Source of the DNA: Alphaproteobacteria bacterium
GTDB lineage: Bacteria; Pseudomonadota; Alphaproteobacteria; RF32; CAG-239
Reading direction: 5' to 3'
Length of the DNA stretch: 48,995 nt
Assembly (NCBI GenBank): GCA_017467515.1
Contig: JAFUSU010000023.1
Location: 1 to 48,995 of the forward strand
The notes under the pieces were generated by a model. It made no database searches. It was not told the origin of the DNA and saw only the letters and a program-made list of their open reading frames with translations. Position numbers and translations under genes: made by a program. This document shows, piece by piece, positions 42,943 to 48,995 of this stretch; position 1 is the first letter of the stretch, and each line of letters opens with the position of its first letter.

Positions 42943-44480
42943 TACTTATTCTCCTTAATAATCGGAGCAAAACGACGCAGTTCTGTTAAGCGGTATCCGG
43001 TGTATGTTCCAAGGAGCATAACAATAAATAAAATAACAATATTCAATTCGTTAAAGACATACATAATATGGCGAATGTAATCGTTGCTGACGATAAAATA
43101 AGTAATGATGGCAACAATTAAACTGTTGATGACTTCTCTGCAGGCATTTTTAGCACCGTCTTCCTCCCAAGTAATAGAGGCACGTTCAATAATCCACGCC
43201 ATAATGATAATCGGGAAGAATACTGCAGATAAGGCTATATCCAAACTAAAGCGGAAGCCGAGTAAAGTAAGTGCTTGCATCATTAAAATAACAAAAATAA
43301 CAACCGCAGAAATTCTAGGGACCAGTAATAAATTAAATTTAGACATCAAAGCACGAATGAGCAAGCCCAATGTCACAATAATCGTAAAGCAGATTAACCC
43401 CGGCCAAAATCCGGTTTTCACCAGAGCCATAGAAAGTAACATAGGCGTAAATGTTCCCATCGTTTGAATACCGACAACATTTCGCATAAGAACAATAACT
43501 AAAATAGCCAAAGGAAAAATTGTGAGCCATTTAATAGTGTTTTGTTCCAAAATCGGTAAATTAAAAATAGAATTGTTAAAAGAATTTTCCTGATTATTTA
43601 AGGCCGCTCTCTTTGATGCCAACTTTGTGGTTGAGGTAATGGATTTCATTACTGAAAATTGAATAGATGAATTTTCACCGCCTTCAACATCAATCAAAGA
43701 AATACCGCCGCGCTGGTAAAGAACAAAATTTTCAGGCTTTCCTTTTTTACCGGTGTTTATATCATAAAGTTTCCACTGTCCGTCGACATAAGCCTCTAAC
43801 ATATAATCAGGTGTGAAAGATTTTTTGGATTCTTCTAACTTGATACCGCGCGCACGACGATTAGGAATTCCTTGGATGGATAAGGCATTCTGGATAGTAT
43901 CAAGCAACTCTTGAGGAGATTTTTTCATTGGCAATAAAGCAACAACAGACGCATCGGGTGTATCTTGATTAACAAAACGAATGATTTTTTGCGGTGCATC
44001 TCCGGCCATTTCCTGAGCTAAAGAGATGAGTTGCTGCATATTAAGTTCGGTTTGCTCGTCTAAAATCGGTTTTTTAGGTTTAGCAGGAGCAGAGGCAGCT
44101 GTTTTACCGCTGTTTTGCTCATTATCAAACAATAAAAGTTGATAATAAAGATTCTGCTCACCGCTCATATTTTTAGCAGATAAAATAATGCGATTATTTT
44201 TACCGTCTTTTATAGTGCTGTATTTTTTAGCGACAATATTTTCATCTAAAATCTTAAAGTCATCGCTGATTGTCGGCTTAGCAATAGAAACTTTAATCGG
44301 TTCTCCTGTCGGCTGAAACGAAATATGAGCCTCAATTGTCCAAACATTGGCTTTTTGTGAAGGGTTAAAAGATAGTCCCCACAAGGCAACTTTATAATAC
44401 ATACTGTAAATGGCAAAAATTAAGGAGCAAATTAAACCAAAAGTCAAAATAGCTCGAACAGTCAGAAATTTTTTCAGCAT
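42942..44480 (-). CDS. Inactive transglutaminase with 7-TM domain
   Basis: 512 residues. One N-terminal membrane helix (~12-30) is followed by a periplasmic part of ~280 residues, including a transglutaminase-like region (~145-275: RFVNQDTPDASVV, RARGIKLEE, YMLEAYVDGQWKLYDINTGKKG) without an obvious catalytic Cys. Seven membrane segments then cover ~325-500 (LTIFPLAILVIVLMRNVVG onward). This layout matches the Transglut_i_TM / 7TM_transglut families that co-occur with the RimK-like ligase. It probably receives or presents the ligase's product or substrate at the membrane. It follows the protease gene by 23 bases and overlaps the ligase gene by one base. Confidence 0.85.
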   Translation of the reverse strand: MLKKFLTVRAILTFGLICSLIFAIYSMYYKVALWGLSFNPSQKANVWTIEAHISFQPTGEPIKVSIAKPTISDDFKILDENIVAKKYSTIKDGKNNRIILSAKNMSGEQNLYYQLLLFDNEQNSGKTAASAPAKPKKPILDEQTELNMQQLISLAQEMAGDAPQKIIRFVNQDTPDASVVALLPMKKSPQELLDTIQNALSIQGIPNRRARGIKLEESKKSFTPDYMLEAYVDGQWKLYDINTGKKGKPENFVLYQRGGISLIDVEGGENSSIQFSVMKSITSTTKLASKRAALNNQENSFNNSIFNLPILEQNTIKWLTIFPLAILVIVLMRNVVGIQTMGTFTPMLLSMALVKTGFWPGLICFTIIVTLGLLIRALMSKFNLLLVPRISAVVIFVILMMQALTLLGFRFSLDIALSAVFFPIIIMAWIIERASITWEEDGAKNACREVINSLIVAIITYFIVSNDYIRHIMYVFNELNIVILFIVMLLGTYTGYRLTELRRFAPIIKENK

Positions 44481-44503
44481 CTTAAATCATCTTTTCAAAA
44501 ATA

Positions 44504-45046
44504 TTAACGTAAGGTATTGCTTAAAGCCGTGTCAACCACAGCGCGGCCGGTTAAAATATTACGACCGATTAAAGCTTGATATTCAAATTTTTCACGCTTT
44601 GCCAGAGTAAAATCGGCTTTAATTGTTTTACCTCCGAATTTTACGGTCAAAACAACAATCGGGCGTCTTTCATTTTCTTTAATTCTGCGTACGACCATAA
44701 TATCTTTGAGAGGCTTTTCAAAACGGTACAGTTCTCCGGATTGTGAATTTTTTACGGAAAAAGAAACCCATTTTGAGCCGTCGCGCTCAAACAAGTGATA
44801 ATCTTCAACATCAATAGAAGAAACTTTAGCCCCTGTATCAATACGCGCCGGAAAAGAAGATTTCATCGGCAAAATATGCACCGGCTCAACGGCACCGATA
44901 ATTCCGAGCGGATGCTTAACGGTCAGTTTGGGTTGGGGGGCATTCATAACAGGAACAAGAGTGGGTTGAGGCTCGACTTTTGTTTGGCAAGCATTGCAAA
45001 GAGAAACAAGCAAGGCTGAAAATATAATTTTTTTTAGGTTCATCAT
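44504..45046 (-). CDS. Retropepsin-like (RimB/Zn_protease family) exported protein
   Basis: 180 residues. The N-terminal signal ends in a Cys-rich segment (SLCNACQ) that may be a non-standard lipobox. The catalytic loop D-TGAKVSS (Asp70) and the later LIGRNILTGRAVVD hydrophobic-G-R motif are the hallmarks of the family long annotated 'ATP-dependent zinc protease', now considered aspartic, retropepsin-like. It is the promoter-proximal gene of a three-gene operon with the inactive transglutaminase and ATP-grasp ligase. Likely location is the periplasm. It may process the peptide or protein that the ligase modifies. Confidence 0.85.
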   Translation of the reverse strand: MMNLKKIIFSALLVSLCNACQTKVEPQPTLVPVMNAPQPKLTVKHPLGIIGAVEPVHILPMKSSFPARIDTGAKVSSIDVEDYHLFERDGSKWVSFSVKNSQSGELYRFEKPLKDIMVVRRIKENERRPIVVLTVKFGGKTIKADFTLAKREKFEYQALIGRNILTGRAVVDTALSNTLR

Positions 45047-45150
45047 AGTATTAATATCTTTATTATAACGTTATAGTCAGAGATATATTTACATACAATG
45101 AACCTAAAATGTAAAGCTAAATTTTAAGATGTGGATATTCAAGTTGATAA

Positions 45151-46407
45151 TTAGAAAAAGAAAGTCGTCCTTAAGCTGAAAACAGTGGCGTAGTCTGATT
45201 TCGGATTGTCAGCCGGATCAATATAAAATTGTATATCAGGTGTGATGGTCATCCACTTGGAAATGCCCCACGCCCAATAAGTTTCGATTATTTTTTCACT
45301 TTCGTGAGCCAAAGTGGAACCGACTGCTTTTTCATCAATTTCATTATAAGCAAAAGCCAGTCCGATCTGATCGAGAGGGTTTCTGTCAAGCGGGTTGTTA
45401 TAGACACCGCCTAAAACCCAAGAACGATTTATATCGGCAGTATGTCCGGTAACACCGTTAAAACGAGCAAATAAAGAGAGTTTTTCGCCGAAATTTTGAC
45501 TCAAATTAAAAGACCATCCGTTAGTTGTTTCAGCTTGCTCTTTGACAGCAGGCTGATTGTAAAGCATAACGGAATATTGACCGCTGCCTAAACCGGATAT
45601 GGTCGGGGTATACGAAAAAGAAGCAAAGGATGTATAATGTTTTTCATCAAAGTGATCGGTTTTAATACTGCTTCCCGTAATATTTGTAGCGTCTTGAGCA
45701 CCGAAAGTAAAACTCCATTTATCATCGGGAGCTATCTGAACATAAGAACCTAAGCTGGCAGTCGGATAAGTTGATGACGCATTTTGCGAAAGAGCATAAT
45801 TGATAAAGTTAACCTGTTGATTGGAGTCATAGGCTGTACCATCAAAATTATAAAGAGGAAATTGACCGACAGCCAGAGTCAGCCAATCATATTTTCCGCC
45901 TAATTGATAAGAGATAAATAATTCATCAAAAGAGTAAGAAGGATCATTATAGTCGTTAATATCTGTGACGGTTCCCAGTCGATTGCCGAGTTTTTCCGCA
46001 CTAATGCCGCCGTATTTAACGGAATTATAAGCGGCGTTTAAAATAGCCGTCCCGTATCGGTTATCCATCATTGTCCAAGTTAAAGACGGATAATAAATTG
46101 TTTGCATAGCGTTATTCTTACCGTTCGGAGCACCGCGCTGTCCCATATATGAAATATCGAAAGAAAAATCTAATCCGTACTGATTAGAAAGGAAATTTTT
46201 AAAATCAGTATAATCATTACCGAAGGTGCTGAATTGTAAATTTCTTCGAATTTGAGAAACAGTACTGCGTTGAGCCGCACTTTTATTTTTGTTTAACCCG
46301 CTGGTAATACTGTTCATATCAATAACTGAGGTTTGATCATTTGCTAAGGATACTGAATTTAAAGTAATTATTGAACAAAAAGAGCAAAGATAAATAAATT
46401 TTTTCAT
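45151..46407 (-). CDS. OprB-like carbohydrate-selective porin
   Basis: 418 residues from the ATG at 46407, with GGAGAAG 7 bases upstream; a TTG two codons earlier is unlikely. The signal peptide ends near SLA. The mature protein is rich in Tyr/Asn/Gly with alternating beta-strand patterns (WTMMDNRYGTAILNAAYN, YWAWGISKWMTITPDIQFYIDPADNP) and ends in TTFFF, the terminal Phe expected of an outer-membrane barrel. The FDELFISYQL and VGQFPLYNFDGTAYDSN parts match the OprB family. It likely admits sugars across the outer membrane. Standing alone between operons, its regulation is not evident. Confidence 0.85.
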   Translation of the reverse strand: MKKFIYLCSFCSIITLNSVSLANDQTSVIDMNSITSGLNKNKSAAQRSTVSQIRRNLQFSTFGNDYTDFKNFLSNQYGLDFSFDISYMGQRGAPNGKNNAMQTIYYPSLTWTMMDNRYGTAILNAAYNSVKYGGISAEKLGNRLGTVTDINDYNDPSYSFDELFISYQLGGKYDWLTLAVGQFPLYNFDGTAYDSNQQVNFINYALSQNASSTYPTASLGSYVQIAPDDKWSFTFGAQDATNITGSSIKTDHFDEKHYTSFASFSYTPTISGLGSGQYSVMLYNQPAVKEQAETTNGWSFNLSQNFGEKLSLFARFNGVTGHTADINRSWVLGGVYNNPLDRNPLDQIGLAFAYNEIDEKAVGSTLAHESEKIIETYWAWGISKWMTITPDIQFYIDPADNPKSDYATVFSLRTTFFF

Positions 46408-46485
46408 TGTCAATCTTCTCCGGTTAGGTTAAAACTACACCATATGTATATGCAGTTTTAAAAAAATAAAGAGGTGAGGTGAAAA

Positions 46486-47112
46486 ATGCCTGATTTTTGT
46501 CTGGAAAATCAATGCAGGGGTGTCGTGTGCGGTATTGATGAAGCAGGGCGAGGTCCGTGGGTCGGAAATGTGGTCGCCGGCGCTGTAGTTATTTTAGATC
46601 AAAATTTATCACCGGAACTTCTGGATAATTTAAATGATTCTAAAAAGCTGAGTAAAAAGAAACGAGAACATCTGTATGCCTTATTAAGAGAAGCAGAAAA
46701 AAACGGTTTGCTTAAAATCGGTGTGGGAGAAGCCACACCACAGGAAATAGACAAATACAATATCTTGCAAGCAACTTTTATGGCAATGAAACGTGCCGTT
46801 GAAAATATGAAGATAACGCCGACTGTCGCTCTAATTGACGGTAACCGTACACCGAAAGATTTTCCGGCTGTTGTCCGCACGGTTGTTAAAGGAGATGCAA
46901 AATCTTACAGTATTTCAGCCGCTTCCATTATTGCCAAAGTTTGGCGTGACAGAGAAATGGAAGAATTAGCACAACAATATCCTTATTACGGATTTGAGAA
47001 AAATGCCGGTTATGGGACGAAAGACCATATTGAAGGAATAAAAAAATATGGTATTATCTCTGCTCATCGTAAGAGCTATCGCCCGATAAAAGAGTATTTA
47101 TCTCAAAAATAA
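46486..47112 (+). CDS. rnhB: Ribonuclease HII
   Basis: 208 residues, family length. The catalytic Asp-Glu pair is in GIDEAGRG (18-19), the second Asp in ALIDGNR (~117) and the fourth acidic residue in the WRDREM region, with AGYGTKDH in the C-terminal half. The usual GRGPLAGPVV region reads GRGPWVGNVV, an unusual Trp next to the active site. It cleaves RNA in RNA-DNA hybrids and removes misincorporated ribonucleotides. RBS AAAGAGGTGAGG. Convergent, 3 bases from the next minus-strand gene. Confidence 0.95.
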   Translation: MPDFCLENQCRGVVCGIDEAGRGPWVGNVVAGAVVILDQNLSPELLDNLNDSKKLSKKKREHLYALLREAEKNGLLKIGVGEATPQEIDKYNILQATFMAMKRAVENMKITPTVALIDGNRTPKDFPAVVRTVVKGDAKSYSISAASIIAKVWRDREMEELAQQYPYYGFEKNAGYGTKDHIEGIKKYGIISAHRKSYRPIKEYLSQK

Positions 47113-47115
47113 ATC

Positions 47116-47337
47116 TTACATTAAATATTTTGATTTCAAAAGTTTTTCATCACGTTGAGGATGTTTAAGAACTTGTTTGGCAAAAGATTTTTTTGCGGCA
47201 TACGTCATAAGAAGGGGTTCTTCCAAATGTAATTGACCTAAGGTTTCTTCCAAAGCTTCGAAGCTTTGATATATTTTACCGAGCAAAACGAAATTACGGT
47301 TTTGATAATCTTTGGCATTTAATTCAAAATTCATCAT
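47116..47337 (-). CDS. Small hypothetical protein
   Basis: 73 residues, basic C-terminus and no signal peptide. The RBS-like GGGGAAAATATT precedes two adjacent ATGs. No family recognised. It ends 3 bases from the rnhB stop on the other strand. Coding status is supported mainly by its clean frame and start context, so moderate confidence. Confidence 0.55.
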   Translation of the reverse strand: MMNFELNAKDYQNRNFVLLGKIYQSFEALEETLGQLHLEEPLLMTYAAKKSFAKQVLKHPQRDEKLLKSKYLM

Positions 47338-47437
47338 AATATTTTCCCCAATTTATTTATCTGACCTTTCTATAGATAAGAATGAATTGATAGAATAAAA
47401 GGGGTAATAAGAAATTATTTCGTTTATAAAACCTCAA

Positions 47438-47632
47438 TTACATAAGAATGCGTTTATGAGCTTGTTTGCTTTTTTGCTCCGGTTGTTTAGGCTCAAATAC
47501 CGGATAAAGATTATGATCCCAATTTTGAATCATAACATCAATGGCATTATGATCTATGAAACCTGATTGCGAAAAAGGAAAGCGGTCAGATAAGTTATTA
47601 ATCAAATAATTTGCAATAGTAACTTTGGTCAT
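47438..47632 (-). CDS. Small hypothetical protein
   Basis: 64 residues starting at the ATG at 47632, which has an excellent GGAGGAACTC RBS; the longer frame from 47668 places this RBS inside the gene and is rejected. The sequence has a helical N-terminus (MTKVTIANYLINNLSDRF) and a Lys/Gln-rich C-terminus ending KRILM. No family recognised. It lies about 210 bases from the divergent flagellin gene. Confidence 0.6.
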   Translation of the reverse strand: MTKVTIANYLINNLSDRFPFSQSGFIDHNAIDVMIQNWDHNLYPVFEPKQPEQKSKQAHKRILM

Positions 47633-47803
47633 GAGTTCCTCCGTTTGTAACAAAAAAGTATATATCACTGTTTTTGTTGAAAAAAAGAGAACCTCAACTA
47701 AAGTCTATGTATATAACTGTTAAAATTAACTTTTCCGTGGATAACTTGTTGAAATTGAATTGATAAATAAATAAAAACAAAATAAACTGCCTTTATAAAC
47801 GGA

Positions 47804-47814
47804 CCAGAAGGTGG
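47804..47814 (+). promoter_or_regulatory. Shared flagellin leader motif, copy 1
   Basis: CCAGAAGGTGG lies 31 bases before the first flagellin start. The second flagellin has CCAGTAGGTGG at a similar place. The two leaders are otherwise divergent. It may be a 5'-UTR control site, such as an FlbT/FlaF-responsive element, or part of a promoter. The rest of 47633-47845 is AT-rich without a clear promoter. Confidence 0.4.
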
Positions 47815-47845
47815 GGTCGTATGTAAAATATGAGGAGAAAAAATA

Positions 47846-48682
47846 ATGGCTCAGATTTCATTAACCGCAAGTATGCGTTCTAATTTATTATCTTTACAAG
47901 GAACTGCTGATTTGATGGCTCAAACGCAAGAGCGTTTGGCGACCGGTAAGAAAGTTAACTCTGCTATTGATAACCCGAGTTCATACTACACCGCTCAGTC
48001 ATTAAATAACCGCGCCAATGACTTGAGCTCTTTGTTGGATAGTATGGGACAAGCTGTGTCAACCATTAAAGCCGCCAACGAAGGTATTGAATCAATCACT
48101 TCTTTCGTTGAACAGGCTAGAGCTGTTGCCAGCTCCGCTGTAGACACAACGGATGGAGAAGCCAAGAAAAAGTATATGGCTGAATTTAATGCCATCAGAA
48201 GTCAAATTAATGCAATGGCTGAGGACTCTGGATACAAAGGTATTAACTTGTTAAAAGATCAGGATTTGACCGTTAAATTCAGCGATAAGGCAGGCAGTAC
48301 GCTGACAATTGAGGGTGTGGACGCAACATCCGGCAACAGAGTCGGTGATGTCATCACCGGTTTGGGAATCAGAGAAGCTGCAGATTGGGAAACGGATGCA
48401 ACCAAAATTACGCAGGCTATCGATGATGCAACGGATGCTATCAGTACCCTGCGGACATACGCTTCTACTTTTGGTAACAACTACTCAATTGTTCAGACTC
48501 GCGAAGAGTTCACCAACAGCTTGGTTAATGTGTTGGAAGAGGGTGCTGATAAATTAACATTGGCAGATATGAACGAAGAATCTGCTAATATGTTGGCATT
48601 ACAAACACGTCAACAATTGGCTATTAACTCTTTGAGCTTAGCTTCTCAAGCTGCTCAATCTGTGTTACAGTTATTCCAATAA
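47846..48682 (+). CDS. Flagellin 1
   Basis: 278 residues. The N-terminal flagellin domain (SMRSNLLSLQGTADLMAQTQ, ERLATGKKVNSAIDNP) and the C-terminal domain (ANMLALQTRQQLAINSLSLA, ending QSVLQLFQ) form the coiled-coil D0/D1 core. The central variable region is very short, as in small alphaproteobacterial flagellins. Secreted without a signal peptide through the flagellar export system and polymerised into the filament. RBS ATGAGGAGAAAAAAT. A near-identical second flagellin starts 172 bases after its stop. It has its own terminator. It is far from flaF (10.6 kb). Confidence 0.95.
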   Translation: MAQISLTASMRSNLLSLQGTADLMAQTQERLATGKKVNSAIDNPSSYYTAQSLNNRANDLSSLLDSMGQAVSTIKAANEGIESITSFVEQARAVASSAVDTTDGEAKKKYMAEFNAIRSQINAMAEDSGYKGINLLKDQDLTVKFSDKAGSTLTIEGVDATSGNRVGDVITGLGIREAADWETDATKITQAIDDATDAISTLRTYASTFGNNYSIVQTREEFTNSLVNVLEEGADKLTLADMNEESANMLALQTRQQLAINSLSLASQAAQSVLQLFQ

Positions 48683-48703
48683 TCAGCATAGAGATTAACA
48701 AAG

Positions 48704-48733
48704 AAGAGTGGTATTTTTGCCACTCTTTTTTTT
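48704..48733 (+). terminator. Intrinsic terminator of flagellin 1
   Basis: AAGAGTGG/CCACTCTT stem (48704-48711, 48720-48727) and T run, 21 bases after the stop codon. The two flagellins therefore have separate transcripts. Confidence 0.92.
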
Positions 48734-48774
48734 GTTTGAAAAGGCTGAAATAATTTCATTAATTAAAATTTAAA

Positions 48775-48801
48775 TAAATTTTGATAAAATTACGCCGTTA
48801 G
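48775..48801 (+). promoter_or_regulatory. Possible sigma-28-type promoter of flagellin 2
   Basis: TAAA-N15-GCCGTTAG resembles the FliA consensus TAAA-N15-GCCGATAA (all of the -35 and six of eight at -10), followed by the start codon 54 bases downstream. No matching element is evident ahead of flagellin 1. Confidence 0.35.
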
Positions 48802-48806
48802 TACCG

Positions 48807-48817
48807 CCAGTAGGTGG
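48807..48817 (+). promoter_or_regulatory. Shared flagellin leader motif, copy 2
   Basis: CCAGTAGGTGG, 37 bases before the second flagellin start, in a small CCGCC/GGTGG hairpin with loop AGTA. It corresponds to the motif at 47804-47814. Confidence 0.4.
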
Positions 48818-48854
48818 ATAACAATGTAATCAATTGTGTTTAGGAGAAAAAATA

Positions 48855-48995
48855 ATGTCTCAGATTTCATTAACCGCAAGTATGCGTTCTAACTTGTTAT
48901 CATTACAGGGAACCGCTGATTTAATGAGCCAAACACAAGAACGTTTGGCAACAGGTAAAAAAGTTAACTCTGCTATTGATAACCCGAGTTCATAC
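48855..48995 (+). CDS. Flagellin 2, 3'-partial
   Basis: Only the first 47 residues are in the window. The sequence (MSQISLTASMRSNLLSLQG..., then ERLATGKKVNSAIDNP) differs from flagellin 1 only at two positions in this stretch, so it is a recent tandem duplicate or is kept alike by gene conversion. RBS TTTAGGAGAAAAAAT. The gene runs off the right edge. Confidence 0.93.
   Translation, partial: MSQISLTASMRSNLLSLQGTADLMSQTQERLATGKKVNSAIDNPSSY

Noticed and set aside
47733..47745. DnaA box and replication origin, with another at 48815
   Set aside because: Single near-matches (GTGGATAA) ahead of flagellins, with no cluster, no AT-rich unwinding region and no origin genes nearby.

Overview
The window is AT-rich chromosomal DNA from an alphaproteobacterium. 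It is most likely an uncultured, host- or gut-associated, flagellated lineage related to Rhodospirillales; that placement is inference. The alphaproteobacterial signals are a FlaF homologue, a fliF-fliG-fliH-fliN-flbD gene order with a FlbD-type activator, a FzlA-like GST-fold protein ending in ADLDF, an AapJ-like binding protein, a GltX of the non-discriminating-looking alphaproteobacterial type, and short inverted repeats built around 'cttga'.

Layout. 1-3.7 kb: the 3' part of a cysteine-rich repeat protein, then three tandem copies of a ~1.1 kb unit. Each unit carries a secreted Cys-rich protein with a DUF1566/Lcl-like C-terminus, and inverted-repeat-rich spacers separate them. 3.9-10.5 kb: housekeeping and envelope genes, namely two orphan periplasmic solute-binding proteins, an MlaC-like protein, gltX, cysS, a small lipoprotein and fzlA. 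10.6-27.7 kb: a large flagellar block of flaF, then fliK-flgD-flgE behind a consensus-matching sigma-54 promoter, then fliF-fliG-fliH-fliN-flbD-flhA-flhF-flhG, an unrecognised FliK-like protein and a membrane J-domain/SH3 protein. 27.7-32.6 kb (minus strand): a MoeA-like/MobA-like fusion, a small exported protein, an S66 LD-carboxypeptidase and an M23 peptidase. 32.8 kb: tRNA-Asp followed by a structured noncoding stretch and two hypothetical genes. 34.4-39.4 kb: a TetR-regulated RND efflux operon with a clear palindromic operator. 39.4-41.3 kb: two divergent sugar-transfer genes. 41.3-45.0 kb: a cyclophilin, then a three-gene operon of retropepsin-like protease, inactive transglutaminase with 7 TM, and RimK-like ATP-grasp ligase. 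45.1-47.6 kb: an OprB-like porin, rnhB and two small hypothetical genes. 47.8 kb to the end: two tandem flagellins, the second cut by the window edge.

How the parts fit. FlbD (sigma-54 activator) is encoded just downstream of the sigma-54-driven hook genes fliK-flgD-flgE. FlhF and FlhG suggest a polar, number-controlled flagellum. FlaF and the two flagellins, which share a leader motif, form the filament end of the same programme. No mobile element, CRISPR array or rRNA was found. The best candidates for undescribed biology are the diversified tandem secreted proteins at the left end, the two unusual genes closing the flagellar operon, and the ligase/transglutaminase/protease operon.
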